From NCBI RefSeq assembly GCF_003931855.1, contig NZ_CP034248.1:2480001-2544000 (forward strand): a DNA stretch of 64,000 nt, in the 5' to 3' direction. This document shows positions 42,701 to 52,208 of this stretch, one piece after another. The notes under the pieces are model-generated. The model had not been told where the DNA came from and ran no database searches. It was given only the letters and a program-made list of their open reading frames with translations. Numbering within the stretch: the stretch's first letter is position 1; every line of letters begins with the position of its first letter. The stretch comes from Paenibacillus lentus. Lineage in GTDB: Bacteria > Bacillota > Bacilli > Paenibacillales > Paenibacillaceae. Position numbers and translations under genes: made by a program.

Positions 42701-43798
42701 TTACGTTGCCGCTAGATTCATCTCGATGCACATGAGAATGAAGGCGCCAGCGCCGTGCAGATCGTTTTCGCTGGTGGGGCGGGCAATGTAGTGGGCATAA
42801 TCGCCGATTCCGGTGCCGATGCAGATGTTACCAATCACGACGTTGCCTTTCTCGTCGGACTTCAGTGTATCGATTACGCCTTGGTAGCCTTTCCAGGCAT
42901 AGTCCATGTACTCGGCATCCAAGTATCCGAACCTAACCGCTTTGGCAATGGCATGCACAAACAGCGCCGTACAGGAGTTTTCCAGCCAATTATCCGGGCG
43001 GTCTCCTTTGTCGACGACTTGATACCATAATCCGGTGGCCGGATCCTGATAGTTCGTAAGAGCGATAAGCAGATCCTGCAGAATGGCCACGAGCTTGGCT
43101 TTATCCGGGTGATCCTCCGGCAGGTATTCGAACATTTCCAGCAAAGCGACGGGATACCAGCCAATAGCGCGGCCCCAGAACTCTGGTGCGACACCCGAGA
43201 TGGGGTCAGCCCATCCGGCTTCTTTGGTTTCATCCCAGCCATGATACAGCAAGCCGGTGGCCGGATCCTTCGTATGCTTCTCCATGAGAAGAGCCTGGAA
43301 GGTCATCATGGAGAAATATTCGCTGTCTCCGAAGGTCTTGGCAAATTGCACGGCAATCGGGCCTGCCATATACAAGCCGTCCAGCCACATTTGATTCGGA
43401 TAATGTCCCTTGTGCCAGAACCCGCCCGACGCATTCGTCGGCCATGACTTCAGCAGAGGCACTAGCGTATGCAGCGCTTTTTTGTACCGCTCGTCTCCCG
43501 TCTGCTCATAGAGGGTGAAGAGAAGCACGCCAGGCTGAATATCGTCGAGCTCGTCAGACATAAATTTCTTGATGCTGCCGTCCTCGAGAATCTGGCTATC
43601 CACCCACCGTTTCATATAATCATACAATTTTTGTTCTCCCGTCTGCCGCCAGCATTTTTCCATGCCAGATAGAAAAACGCCTTGATGATAATGGAATCGG
43701 TCTGGTGGAAGATCCTCCGGCTCGAATTTGGCCATAATTGCTTCACAGGCGGTTTGCGCCCATTGAATCGGGGTCTTAAGGGATGTGGATGATGGCAT
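42701..43798 (-). CDS. GH105/GH88 unsaturated rhamnogalacturonyl hydrolase (YteR-like)
   Basis: This is a 365-aa cytoplasmic (alpha/alpha)6-barrel hydrolase that removes the unsaturated uronic acid from pectin lyase products. The signature NQMWLDGLYMAGP near residues 133-145 holds the catalytic Asp equivalent to Asp143 of YteR. The WGRAIGWYPVAL and NWLENSCTALFVHAI segments are also conserved, and GVLLFTLYEQTGDERY fits the barrel helices. AGGAGGAGG precedes the ATG. There is no signal peptide, so the substrate is imported first. It is divergent from an AraC regulator that probably controls it. Confidence 0.92.
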   Translation of the reverse strand: MPSSTSLKTPIQWAQTACEAIMAKFEPEDLPPDRFHYHQGVFLSGMEKCWRQTGEQKLYDYMKRWVDSQILEDGSIKKFMSDELDDIQPGVLLFTLYEQTGDERYKKALHTLVPLLKSWPTNASGGFWHKGHYPNQMWLDGLYMAGPIAVQFAKTFGDSEYFSMMTFQALLMEKHTKDPATGLLYHGWDETKEAGWADPISGVAPEFWGRAIGWYPVALLEMFEYLPEDHPDKAKLVAILQDLLIALTNYQDPATGLWYQVVDKGDRPDNWLENSCTALFVHAIAKAVRFGYLDAEYMDYAWKGYQGVIDTLKSDEKGNVVIGNICIGTGIGDYAHYIARPTSENDLHGAGAFILMCIEMNLAAT

Positions 43799-43861
43799 TG
43801 ATATCCTTCCTCCTCCTTGATTTTACTTTTATTCTAGCATCGTGAAATGTACGTTTTTTGC

Positions 43862-43878
43862 AGAAATAGCCTATTTCT
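43862..43878. promoter_or_regulatory. Palindromic operator between the GH105 and AraC genes
   Basis: AGAAATA-GCC-TATTTCT is a perfect palindrome with a 3-bp centre. It lies 16 bp before a TATAAT -10 (43894-43899) on the plus strand, over the -35 region of the AraC gene. A second, half copy (TATTTCTT) follows at once. It may bind the AraC protein or another regulator. Confidence 0.5.
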
Positions 43879-43941
43879 TCTTATTTCTTGCGGTATAATG
43901 GACAGCAGCAGGAGTAAAGGTTAGGAAGGAGAGGGAGCGGG

Positions 43942-44775
43942 TTGGGAGATCTTTATTTTGAAAATCACACAGGAAATTTCCTGGTATCCCACCGGAAAGC
44001 ATTAAGTCACCATATGCCGTTTAGCCACTTTCATAGTACATACGAAATCTATTATTTGATGTCTGGTCAGCGGAATATTTTTATTCAGGACCGGACGTTA
44101 GCGATCAACGAGGGCGATGTAGTCATTATTGCGCCGAATATTTTGCACCGTACAATCAATGCGGTCCAGCCGCAGCATGAGCGGCTCATTATTAATATGC
44201 ATGAGCAGTATTTTTCGCCGGATGGTTCCCATAAGGAAGCGCTTCGTCCTTTGCTGGAACGGGATTATCTGATTGTAAGCGATTCCGTGCGTAACCAACT
44301 GTCGATCGAGCCGATGGCTCGGGCTATTCTACAGGAAATGAAGGAACAGGCGAGTGGTTTCGAATTGTTTGCGCAGACGCTTGCCGTGCAGCTGCTTATC
44401 ATTTGCTGTAGGCACTTCAAGCACAATGCTATGGAGCTCTTGGCCTCGCCAAGTCCCATGCACGAAAGAATATCGGAGATCGTCCGCTATATTAATGAAC
44501 ATTACACGGAGGACTTATCGCTGCAGTTGCTGGCGGATAGGTTCTATATCAGCCCCTATTATTTGAGCCGTTATTTTAAAAAAGCGACAGGTTTTACATA
44601 TGTAGAGTACGTGAATAGCGTCCGGATTAAGGAAGCCAAGAAGCTGCTGGAGCACTCTTCCATGAAGGTGCACCTGATCGCCAGGAAGGTAGGCTTTGGT
44701 AGTGTGACGCATTTCGGCCGGGTGTTCAAGGAAGTCACGGGCAATGCGCCGTTATATTATAGAAGAAATTATTAG
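43942..44775 (+). CDS. AraC-family regulator with cupin sensor domain
   Basis: This is a 277-aa regulator with TTG start after AAGGAGAGGGAG. The N-terminal half is an AraC-type cupin (HMPFSHFHSTYEIYYLMSG, then AINEGDVVIIAPNILHR). The C-terminal domain (about 178-277) has both helix-turn-helices (LSLQLLADRFYISPYYLSRY, and VHLIARKVGFGSVTHFGRVF). It is divergent from the GH105 gene, so it probably activates pectin-fragment breakdown when it binds a sugar. Confidence 0.93.
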   Translation: MGDLYFENHTGNFLVSHRKALSHHMPFSHFHSTYEIYYLMSGQRNIFIQDRTLAINEGDVVIIAPNILHRTINAVQPQHERLIINMHEQYFSPDGSHKEALRPLLERDYLIVSDSVRNQLSIEPMARAILQEMKEQASGFELFAQTLAVQLLIICCRHFKHNAMELLASPSPMHERISEIVRYINEHYTEDLSLQLLADRFYISPYYLSRYFKKATGFTYVEYVNSVRIKEAKKLLEHSSMKVHLIARKVGFGSVTHFGRVFKEVTGNAPLYYRRNY

Positions 44776-44827
44776 GTTCAATTTGTTTAATGCATATCAA
44801 CATTTGCTAGACTGAATCGTTATAACA

Positions 44828-44857
44828 ATAGCTTGAAAAAAATCAATATCAAGCTAT
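44828..44857. terminator. Hairpin downstream of the AraC gene
   Basis: ATAGCTTGA (44828-44836) pairs perfectly with TCAAGCTAT (44849-44857) around an A-rich 12-nt loop. There is no real T-run after it, so it may be a weak terminator or an operator for the ABC genes that start 39 bp later. Confidence 0.45.
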
Positions 44858-44895
44858 GTTTGAAAGAACGGTATAAGTCGTGAAGAGGTGAAAAT

Positions 44896-45777
44896 ATGCA
44901 AATTCAGATTGATCAAGTCAGTAAGCGATACTCGAAGAAATCTTACGGGCTTCATAAGGTTTCATTTAACATTGGCCCCGGTCTATGTGGCCTGATCGGG
45001 CGGAACGGAGCCGGTAAGACTACCTTAATGCGAATTATCGCAGGGATTATGGAAGCAACCGCCGGGACCGTCTATTTTGATGGACAGACGATGAAATCGG
45101 CAGCCATGCAAAGACATTTGCAGAAGAGAATAGGCTATCTTCCTCAGGACTTCGGTTTCTATCCTAGATTAACGGTAAAGGAAACCATGGATTACATAGC
45201 CATGCTGCATGGACTGAGCGGAAAGACGAAACAGACCAGAATTCAGGATTCATTAGAAAAAGTACATTTGGATAAGCAGGCTGATAAAAAAGTTCGAGAG
45301 TTATCTGGTGGCATGAAAAGAAGGTTAGGTATTGCACAAGCGATCATTCATGAACCCGAAATTCTTATCGTAGATGAGCCGACAACGGGAGTCGACCCTG
45401 AAGAACGAATATCGATCCGAAACTTATTAACGGAATATGCAGGTCAGCGCATCGTCATTTTGTCTACGCATATCATTGAAGATATTGCCCAGTCATGCCA
45501 ACAAGTGGCTGTACTGGATCAAGGGACGCTAAAGTATCAAGGTGACATTGGCAGTATGATCAAGGCGGTCTCCGGCATGGTATGGGAGTGTACCTTGCCG
45601 ATAACCGAGGATTATAAGAGTATGTTGACTGAGTTTACTCTTGTGTCCAATCACTACATGGGGGACAGCGTCAGGTTACGGCTGCTTGGCGAGAAGGCAC
45701 CGAAAGCGGACAGCATTCAAGCAGCTCCAACCGCTGAGGATGCTTATATTTGGATGATAGGCGGGCTTGCCCCATGA
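44896..45777 (+). CDS. ABC transporter ATP-binding protein (BcrA/YhaQ-like)
   Basis: This is a 293-aa ATPase. Walker A is GRNGAGKTT (35-43), the Q-loop is YLPQDFGFYP, the signature is LSGGMKRRLG, Walker B is LIVDEPTTGVDP and the H-loop His is in STHIIED. The C-terminal 70 residues resemble the tail of antibiotic or bacteriocin-type exporters. AGAGGTG precedes the ATG. It overlaps the next gene by 4 bp and forms a three-gene transporter with two membrane proteins. Confidence 0.92.
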   Translation: MQIQIDQVSKRYSKKSYGLHKVSFNIGPGLCGLIGRNGAGKTTLMRIIAGIMEATAGTVYFDGQTMKSAAMQRHLQKRIGYLPQDFGFYPRLTVKETMDYIAMLHGLSGKTKQTRIQDSLEKVHLDKQADKKVRELSGGMKRRLGIAQAIIHEPEILIVDEPTTGVDPEERISIRNLLTEYAGQRIVILSTHIIEDIAQSCQQVAVLDQGTLKYQGDIGSMIKAVSGMVWECTLPITEDYKSMLTEFTLVSNHYMGDSVRLRLLGEKAPKADSIQAAPTAEDAYIWMIGGLAP

Positions 45778-46868
45778 TGACAGTTTGCAAAGTGATGTGG
45801 TTCGAGTTCCTCTACCAGATCAAGAGCAAGTTTTATTTGCTCGGCATTTTAATTGCCCTCTTGTTTCTGTGGTCGGAATTTTCACCCTATATTCAACATT
45901 ATCCAGTGGAAGATAATAATGACATCCGTCAGCTCTACGAAAAAGGAATACACCCCGAATTGCTGCATGTGGACGTTTCGCCTGAAGAGACTCTAACATC
46001 CGTGCTGCAGCACATCGATAATCTCCCGGAAGGTATTCTGTCCCCAAAAAATTATAATGCTTCTAAAGAATTAACCGCTATAATAAAGGCACAAAATCTA
46101 CCCCTGGAGCAAGCAAACGCCTTAGTGAAACATCAATACCCTTCGTTCGCGCCGCAATGGGAAGTTTATATCGAGGAAAAGGGACAACGCCTAGGTTCAA
46201 TTGAGGAGGTTCAGCCTGTATTCAAAGCTTACTATGAACAGCGAGCCTTTAGCTCGGAATTCGCTGTACTTTGGGTGGACCGGCTGCAAATCATTATGTC
46301 ATTTCTATCCATCCCTGCTTTTTTAATGCTATTCTTCAAAGATAGACGGTTTAATGCCTTAGAGTGGCTGCATGCCAAGCCATTTACAGGCCAACAATAC
46401 GTGATTGGAAAATATTTTGGGACGGTTACCGCATGGAGCTTGCCTGCTGTACTTGTAAGCACTGTAGTTAATATTTGGATTGGAGTCCAGGTCACAGCTC
46501 AGGCATATAATTACCATTTTACGAATTTGCCGTTAGGTCTGCTTATTTGTGTATTGCCGACTTTTATGATATCCGGGGCTATTATCGTTTTGCTAGGGTG
46601 TATATTCCAAAATGAAGTTGCTGCTTTGCCGGTTTTTCTACTTTATCTCATTTACAACATTACTTCTGGTGTGTTTATGGAAAATGATAGCACTCCGTGG
46701 TCATCAATAAAATATATGATCCGGCTGGACGAAAGTTCATCCCATCGTTGGATGGAATACTTGCCGCATCAGGGCGTTGTTTTAGGGCTAAGTATTCTGT
46801 TCGTGCTCCTAGCCGGACGATTATGGCCCCGGCAAGGGCTCAAAGGAAAAGGCAGGTTGACCTCATGA
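45774..46868 (+). CDS. ABC transporter membrane subunit
   Basis: This is a membrane protein of about 364 aa. The start is set to ATG 45774, which overlaps the ATPase stop (ATGA). TM1 is near residues 17-36, followed by an external region of about 130 residues, then five hydrophobic segments. The segment RFNALEWLHAKPFTGQQYV resembles the coupling region of ABC-2 type permeases. Its stop overlaps the start of the next subunit. Confidence 0.82.
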   Translation: MMTVCKVMWFEFLYQIKSKFYLLGILIALLFLWSEFSPYIQHYPVEDNNDIRQLYEKGIHPELLHVDVSPEETLTSVLQHIDNLPEGILSPKNYNASKELTAIIKAQNLPLEQANALVKHQYPSFAPQWEVYIEEKGQRLGSIEEVQPVFKAYYEQRAFSSEFAVLWVDRLQIIMSFLSIPAFLMLFFKDRRFNALEWLHAKPFTGQQYVIGKYFGTVTAWSLPAVLVSTVVNIWIGVQVTAQAYNYHFTNLPLGLLICVLPTFMISGAIIVLLGCIFQNEVAALPVFLLYLIYNITSGVFMENDSTPWSSIKYMIRLDESSSHRWMEYLPHQGVVLGLSILFVLLAGRLWPRQGLKGKGRLTS

Positions 46869-47560
46869 AGCTAATGGTATATCAATTTAAAGTTCTCTAT
46901 TCGCCGGTAAAGTGGCTGCTGACAGGAGCGTTTATCGTATTTATTCCTTTTATGTTCTATGCTCCGACAGCCGTGGACGTTTTGAATCTGTATGAAATCT
47001 ATCTACCATTCGCAGGTATCATATTACTCCCTGATTTGTTTTGGGTTGATCATTACGCTCAAGCAACAGAGGTGCTGGCTACCCGCAGAGGCCGAAGGCT
47101 GAATTTATTAGTTTACAGATTAGTGGCTATGGTTCTGCTTGTGATCTTCATGCTGCTTGCAGGGTGGTTGTTATTACGCATGAATATGTCCCCTCACGGT
47201 CTTCTCTTCTCCAATGAGCAGCTTCCTTTTTTAAGGCTTCTATATGTTGCGTTGCCTGGTCTATTATTTTCCGGAGCATTATCTTTATTGGGCGGAGCTG
47301 CTCTGAGATCGCCCGAAATTGGTTACTTGCTGGGTCTCGCCAATTGGATGTTTTGGAACATTAATATGGAGAATGCCTCCTGGCTGAATTTATTTTCGTA
47401 TGCCAACAGGCTTAGCGATTTACCATCGAAATGGACATTAGGCTCGTTAAGTATAGTGTTCGTCTTATTATGCGGATTCTTTATGCTGCGCCCTGTAGAG
47501 CAATATAAGTTAGCGAGCCGTCTGAAAGATGGGCTGATGAGGGGCAACGCCAAGCAATGA
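46865..47560 (+). CDS. Second ABC transporter membrane subunit
   Basis: This is a 231-aa protein with six hydrophobic segments. The frame is open from 46697, but ATG 46865 overlaps the preceding stop (ATGA) and starts just before TM1 (WLLTGAFIVFIPF). ATEVLATRRGRRLNLLVYR after TM2 looks like the ABC-2 coupling loop. A terminator hairpin follows. No family name is certain. Confidence 0.75.
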   Translation: MKLMVYQFKVLYSPVKWLLTGAFIVFIPFMFYAPTAVDVLNLYEIYLPFAGIILLPDLFWVDHYAQATEVLATRRGRRLNLLVYRLVAMVLLVIFMLLAGWLLLRMNMSPHGLLFSNEQLPFLRLLYVALPGLLFSGALSLLGGAALRSPEIGYLLGLANWMFWNINMENASWLNLFSYANRLSDLPSKWTLGSLSIVFVLLCGFFMLRPVEQYKLASRLKDGLMRGNAKQ

Positions 47561-47605
47561 ATTTACTTATTACGGGACGAAAATCAGTATCGAAGAATGG
47601 GGAAC

Positions 47606-47645
47606 AGGCTGCGCTCATTGCTAAACAAGCAAAGGGGCGCAGCCT
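47606..47645. terminator. Bidirectional terminator
   Basis: AGGCTGCGC (47606-47614) pairs with GCGCAGCCT (47637-47645), and the loop can pair further. It is followed by ATTCTTT. It separates the ABC operon from the converging XRE gene. Confidence 0.75.
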
Positions 47646-47689
47646 ATTCTTTGGCTTACGACGACACACTGCCAAGGTTGGCACTTAAA

Positions 47690-48160
47690 TCAGTTAGAAA
47701 GAAGACTGTCAAGCCGACTGAAATTCTGTTGCTCCAGCTGCTCAAGGAAGAGAAGGCATAGACGCTGGACTTTCGGATCCTTCGATTGAATTGCGACAGC
47801 AAACCGATCCTGTAGTTCTTGTAATTCAACTTCCTCCTGTAATTTAGCTAATGTTTCACGGAGCATGGCCGTTTCTTCTTCATCGTCTATCATCTTAAGT
47901 TTTCCTGTTATATAGGCAATTTTGAGTTGCAACTTTGCCACCCCGCTAACTTCCAACAAATAACAATGATTATCGACAAGCAGTTCTGCAGAAACTCCGA
48001 AATATTCAGCCAATTGCTGAAGGCGGTCTTTGGGAACAGGCCGTCTTTTCTTGACCCAGTCTGAAAATTGCTGAGGAGTGATTCCAATTTCTTTACATAC
48101 TTTTGTGTACGGCACTTGATGAAGCAGAGCGAGATAGGGGACGCTAGTAATCGTTGTCAT
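47690..48160 (-). CDS. XRE-family transcriptional regulator
   Basis: This is a 156-aa DNA-binding protein. The helix-turn-helix is at about 18-64 (YTKVCKEIGITPQQFSDWVK, RPVPKDRLQQLAEYFGVS). The rest is helical and charged (EEETAMLRETLAKLQEEVEL), probably for dimerisation. GAGGTG precedes the ATG by about 5 bp. Two copies of a palindrome overlap its promoter, which fits autorepression. It is adjacent to hcp, but transcribed from a separate promoter in the same direction. Confidence 0.85.
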   Translation of the reverse strand: MTTITSVPYLALLHQVPYTKVCKEIGITPQQFSDWVKKRRPVPKDRLQQLAEYFGVSAELLVDNHCYLLEVSGVAKLQLKIAYITGKLKMIDDEEETAMLRETLAKLQEEVELQELQDRFAVAIQSKDPKVQRLCLLFLEQLEQQNFSRLDSLLSN

Positions 48161-48173
48161 TTATTCACCTCAT

Positions 48174-48230
48174 TGACGTATTATATGTCTATTTCTATAT
48201 CCATTATAACATTGACATATTTTATGTCAA
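48174..48230 (-). promoter_or_regulatory. XRE gene promoter with two palindromic operators
   Basis: On the minus strand TTGACA (48225-48230) and TATAAT (48203-48208) are a consensus sigma-A promoter with a 16-bp spacer. Palindrome TGACATATTTTATGTCA (48213-48229) covers the -35, and a second, TGACGTATTATATGTC (48174-48189), lies downstream of the start site, 39 bp away. Both have TGACRTA/TATGTCA arms. Confidence 0.75.
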
Positions 48231-48293
48231 ACCTAAAATGCAATGGTTTATAGTATGTGCTGTTATTGTTGGAAACCACAAGCAGAACACAAA

Positions 48294-48333
48294 GAAGCAG
48301 AACGCCCTCTAGCTAAAGGGAGCGATCTGCTTC
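48294..48333. terminator. Hairpin downstream of hcp
   Basis: GAAGCAGA (48294-48301) pairs with TCTGCTTC (48326-48333), with more pairing inside (GCCCT with AGGGAGC). On the minus strand TTTGTGTT follows, so it may end the hcp transcript. A second small inverted repeat (ACTTG...CAAGT) lies beside it, at 48335-48360. Confidence 0.55.
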
Positions 48334-48426
48334 GACTTGCGTACAAACTCGTACAAGTTTGACAATGTGCAATCACAATCACGCTATGATCTGTGCTGTT
48401 AGTAACAATAATGAGGCCGATGTTGC

Positions 48427-50121
48427 TTAAGCATAAGCCCCAAGGAACATCTCCATGTCATCCTCGACGTTCGTGATGCCGCCGATGCCGAATTGCTCCA
48501 CCAGTACATTGGCGACATTCGGAGAGAGGAAGGCAGGCAGCGTCGGGCCAAGGTGGATGTTTTTAACTCCGAGATAGAGCAGGGCCAGCAGCACGATGAC
48601 TGCTTTTTGCTCATACCAGGCAATATTATACGAGATCGGCAGCTCGTTGATGTCATCAAGTCCCAGGATCTCTTTCAGCTTCAGCGCAATGATGGCGAGG
48701 GAGTAGGAGTCGTTGCATTGGCCTGCATCCAAGATGCGTGGAATGCCGCCGATCTCGCCGAGATCGAGCTTGTTGTATTTGTATTTCGCGCAGCCCGCGG
48801 TTAGGATGATTGTATCGTTAGGAAGCTGCTGGGCAAACTCGGTATAGTAGTTACGAGACTTCATCCGGCCATCACAACCGGCCATGACGAAGAAACGCTG
48901 GATATCCCCTGCTTTAACAGCATCCACCACTTGATCGGCGATGCTTGTTACAGTGTTATGGGCAAAGCCACCGATGATCTCCCCAGTCTCTATCTCCGTT
49001 GGGGGCGGGCACTGTTTGGCAAGGTCAATCAACTCGGAAAAATCTTTAGGCTGGCCGTTTGCGCCCTCTGGAATATGCTTTAAGCCAGGATAGCCAGTAT
49101 TGCCCGTTGTAAAGATCCGATTTACGTAACCTGGCTTTGGCGGCACGATACAGTTAGTCGTCATCAGAATAGGCCCGTTAAAGTCTTCGAATTCACTGGC
49201 TTGCTTCCACCAAGCATTGCCGTAATTTCCGACAAAATGTTCGTATTTCTTGAAGGCTGGATAGTAGTGGGCCGGCAGCATTTCACTATGGGTATACACA
49301 TCTACGCCAGTACCTTCGGTTTGCTGCAGTAGTTCCTCGAGATCCTTCAGGTCATGGCCGCTTACTAAGATGCCCGGACGGTTACGCACCCCAATGTTAA
49401 CTTTAGTCACTTCAGGATGACCATAAACGCCGGTATTGGCTTGATCCAGCAAGGCCATGGCATCCACACCGAACTTACCCGTCTCCATCACGAGTGCGAC
49501 CAATTGATCTACGGTTAATGTATCGTCCAACGTAGCCGCCAGCGCACGCTGCATAAATTGCTCCACTTCTCGGTTTGTATAGTTCAGTTGATAGGCATGA
49601 TACTGATATGCAGCCATTCCTTTCAGTCCATAGGTGAGCAATTCTCGCAAGGAACGGATATCGGCATCTTCCGTGGCAAGTACGCCAACTACCTTGGCTT
49701 TGGCATCGAATGCTTCTTCATCGCTGCCATGCCAAACCGCCGCATCCGGCAATAACGTCTTGTTGGCTAGCGGCTGCTGCTGCTCCCAATGTTGACGTAC
49801 TTCATCGCGTAGATCAAGCGCCTCCCGTACTTTTGCAATGAACACGTCCCGGTCAAAGTTGGCATTCGTGATTGTGGCGAACAACGAATCCATAATAAAG
49901 ATGGAAGTCCGGTGTTCCAGCGTTTCAGGCAGCTTCGTACCCACACTTAAGAAAGATATGCCTTTCAAAATAAATATAAGCAAGTCCTGCAGGTTGGCGA
50001 CATCAGGCGTCTTCCCGCACACGCCTACAATCGTACAACCAGTGCCTTTAGAAGCCTCTTGGCATTGAAAACAAAACATGGGCAATTCCCGTTCAGACGT
50101 ATTTAATGCAGTTTGATTCAT
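48427..50121 (-). CDS. hcp: Hybrid cluster protein (hydroxylamine reductase)
   Basis: This is a 564-aa cytoplasmic iron-sulfur enzyme that reduces nitric oxide or hydroxylamine and protects against nitrosative stress. The N-terminal cluster motif has Cys17, Cys20, Cys29 and Cys35 ([15 protein letters not shown], then VGVCGK). Hybrid cluster ligands follow in order: [51 protein letters not shown], and [15 protein letters not shown] precedes the ATG. A palindrome of FNR type sits upstream. No hcr reductase gene is adjacent. Confidence 0.96.
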   Translation of the reverse strand: MNQTALNTSERELPMFCFQCQEASKGTGCTIVGVCGKTPDVANLQDLLIFILKGISFLSVGTKLPETLEHRTSIFIMDSLFATITNANFDRDVFIAKVREALDLRDEVRQHWEQQQPLANKTLLPDAAVWHGSDEEAFDAKAKVVGVLATEDADIRSLRELLTYGLKGMAAYQYHAYQLNYTNREVEQFMQRALAATLDDTLTVDQLVALVMETGKFGVDAMALLDQANTGVYGHPEVTKVNIGVRNRPGILVSGHDLKDLEELLQQTEGTGVDVYTHSEMLPAHYYPAFKKYEHFVGNYGNAWWKQASEFEDFNGPILMTTNCIVPPKPGYVNRIFTTGNTGYPGLKHIPEGANGQPKDFSELIDLAKQCPPPTEIETGEIIGGFAHNTVTSIADQVVDAVKAGDIQRFFVMAGCDGRMKSRNYYTEFAQQLPNDTIILTAGCAKYKYNKLDLGEIGGIPRILDAGQCNDSYSLAIIALKLKEILGLDDINELPISYNIAWYEQKAVIVLLALLYLGVKNIHLGPTLPAFLSPNVANVLVEQFGIGGITNVEDDMEMFLGAYA

Positions 50122-50189
50122 CTATATTACCTCCTCATTTTTAGTTGTAAAACGGATGTGCAGTCATGCAAAATATCAATTTAATCAGA

Positions 50190-50232
50190 AGCATAGCTCA
50201 GGAGAAGAGGTGACTGGGTGATTGGGATCACA
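50190..50232 (-). promoter_or_regulatory. FNR/CRP-type site and -10 of the hcp promoter
   Basis: GTGATTGGGATCACA (50218-50232) fits the TGTGA-N6-TCACA consensus of Fnr/Crp-family regulators, with one change in the left arm. On the minus strand a TATGCT -10 (50190-50195) lies so that the site is centred close to -40, the class II activator position. Start of hcp follows about 70 bp later. Control by oxygen-sensing Fnr is established for hcp in several bacteria; here it is inferred. Confidence 0.6.
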
Positions 50233-50393
50233 ATATATAAAATTGAACCAGAATATCCATAATTAGAGAAAAAAATAAATCGAACCGTTTTCTTTCCTGA
50301 AAGCAGAAGGATTTAAATCATCCTATACAAAATAGGATTTGAATTTTAGAATGTATAATGAATAGCACCTATGAAATCACTGGGGGTATTGTT

Positions 50394-52208
50394 GTGAGAA
50401 GATGGAGAACCATGTTCCAATGGTTTGGACGATTACAAATCATGCACAAAATTATTCTTATATTCCTTCCACTGATTTTTATTCCCCTCTTTATATCGGG
50501 ATATCTCTCTAGCTACAATTTCAGTCAATCTACCATTCAAAATATGGAGCAAAGTGCTCTAGACGAGTCAAAATTAATTGTATCCCAATTGGATTCTATT
50601 ATTAGCAATGCGGAGAATAGCGCTAATTTTATCGCTACGGATATTAATCGCATTATCGTCAGCTCGCCGGAGCAGCGCGATTCGATACAGGAGCTGAGGT
50701 TCAGACGACAGATTCAGAGCAAATTATCGACCGATCTCATTCTGTTTCCCGATGTTGACTCTGCCATTTTCATCGATAGAAATAATCATATCCATACTTC
50801 ATATTCCCGCATAAACGAGCATGAGCAGAAGGTATTTGACAGCGGAATGATCGAACAAGTGATTCAGGCGGGAAGCTATGGAATAAACCGCTGGTTTCGG
50901 ATGGAGCAGCGTAATTTTATGGTCAGCGATTCAACGATTCCTGTTCTAACTCTTGGCAAGGTCGTCATTGATGTAGATAGCGGCAATAAATTAGGAACTT
51001 TATTTATAAATGTGAAGGAGACTACATTCTCTTCATTTTTAGGCGCAGACAAAAATCAGGACATTTCCAAAGCTTATTTGCTGGTGGATTCTAATGAGAA
51101 TATTATTTCCAGTTCCAACCCAGAGTATCTTCTAGAGCCGTTCGATTACTTAGAGGTGAAGCGGCCCTTGACGTTTCTTAACGAACCGTATTCAGAGATC
51201 GTGAATCGTGCCCACGGGCGGGAATTTATCACTGTCTATCCTTACGATAGAATGGGATGGAGCTTGGTGAACATGAACCCGATGACTGCGCTAAAAAGCA
51301 TGATCAGTCATAATGTCTGGATGACCGTTGCGATCGGGCTCGTTTGTTTATTGCTTGCCCTTCTGGGGATTACCCTGTTATCCAAGATTATAGTAAACCC
51401 CCTGCTTCAGCTTGCTAAATCGATGCGGAGAGTCAAGGATGGGGATTTGAGCGTTACGGCGGCTATTCGCACCCAGGATGAGATGGGGCTGCTCGCTTCC
51501 GTATTCAATCTTATGATTGATCGCATTAAGCAGCTAATTGTTACCGTGGAGAATGAGCAGCGGCGTAAGCGGGAATACGAGCTTGCACTGATGCATGCCC
51601 AGATCAAGCCGCATTTCCTATACAACACCTTGGATACGATTTATGTACTTACTGATATGGACCGAATGGATGAGGCTAGAGACACGACGAAAGCACTCGC
51701 AGATTTCTATCGTATCGTTCTGAGTAAAGGCTATGAAATTATTACACTTGAAGAAGAGATGAAAATAGTTAATGATTATCTGTCGATTATGCAGGTTCGC
51801 TATCCTCATATTTTACAATACGATATTGCGATTCCTGACGAACTCAAGGGAGTCAACATCCCCAAACTGTCGCTGCAGCCCCTGGCTGAAAATGCGATTT
51901 ATCATGGATTGAAAACGAAGGACAGCAGCGGTTTTATTCGAATTCGTGCGCGTTCAGACCGTGAGCAAGTAATCATTGAAGTGGAGGACAATGGAGTGGG
52001 AATGTCTCCACAGCTTGTATCCCGTATTACTGATTTCAAAGAGGATCCTGCTAAGAGAAAATCGATTGGCATATTTAGTGTGCATGAGAGATTGAAGCTG
52101 TATTTTGGTGACATATACGGTATTCATATTGAAAGTAAGGAAGGCCGAGGAACGACGGTAAAACTCATTCTACCCAATAACTATAATAAAGGTGAGCATT
52201 ATGTATAA
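50394..52208 (+). CDS. YesM-type sensor histidine kinase
   Basis: This is a membrane kinase of about 604 aa. The frame runs from ATG 50358, but that codon lies in a TATAAT stretch without a ribosome binding site; GTG 50394 follows GGGGG by about 7 bp, and ATG 50412 is an alternative. TM1 is near residues 17-40, an external sensor (45-300) follows, then TM2, HAMP, and the YesM core QIKPHFLYNTLDTIYV with LAENAIYHGL and EDNGVGMS. Its gene overlaps the regulator gene by 8 bp. It probably senses the sugar handled by the importer that follows. Confidence 0.9.
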   Translation: MRRWRTMFQWFGRLQIMHKIILIFLPLIFIPLFISGYLSSYNFSQSTIQNMEQSALDESKLIVSQLDSIISNAENSANFIATDINRIIVSSPEQRDSIQELRFRRQIQSKLSTDLILFPDVDSAIFIDRNNHIHTSYSRINEHEQKVFDSGMIEQVIQAGSYGINRWFRMEQRNFMVSDSTIPVLTLGKVVIDVDSGNKLGTLFINVKETTFSSFLGADKNQDISKAYLLVDSNENIISSSNPEYLLEPFDYLEVKRPLTFLNEPYSEIVNRAHGREFITVYPYDRMGWSLVNMNPMTALKSMISHNVWMTVAIGLVCLLLALLGITLLSKIIVNPLLQLAKSMRRVKDGDLSVTAAIRTQDEMGLLASVFNLMIDRIKQLIVTVENEQRRKREYELALMHAQIKPHFLYNTLDTIYVLTDMDRMDEARDTTKALADFYRIVLSKGYEIITLEEEMKIVNDYLSIMQVRYPHILQYDIAIPDELKGVNIPKLSLQPLAENAIYHGLKTKDSSGFIRIRARSDREQVIIEVEDNGVGMSPQLVSRITDFKEDPAKRKSIGIFSVHERLKLYFGDIYGIHIESKEGRGTTVKLILPNNYNKGEHYV

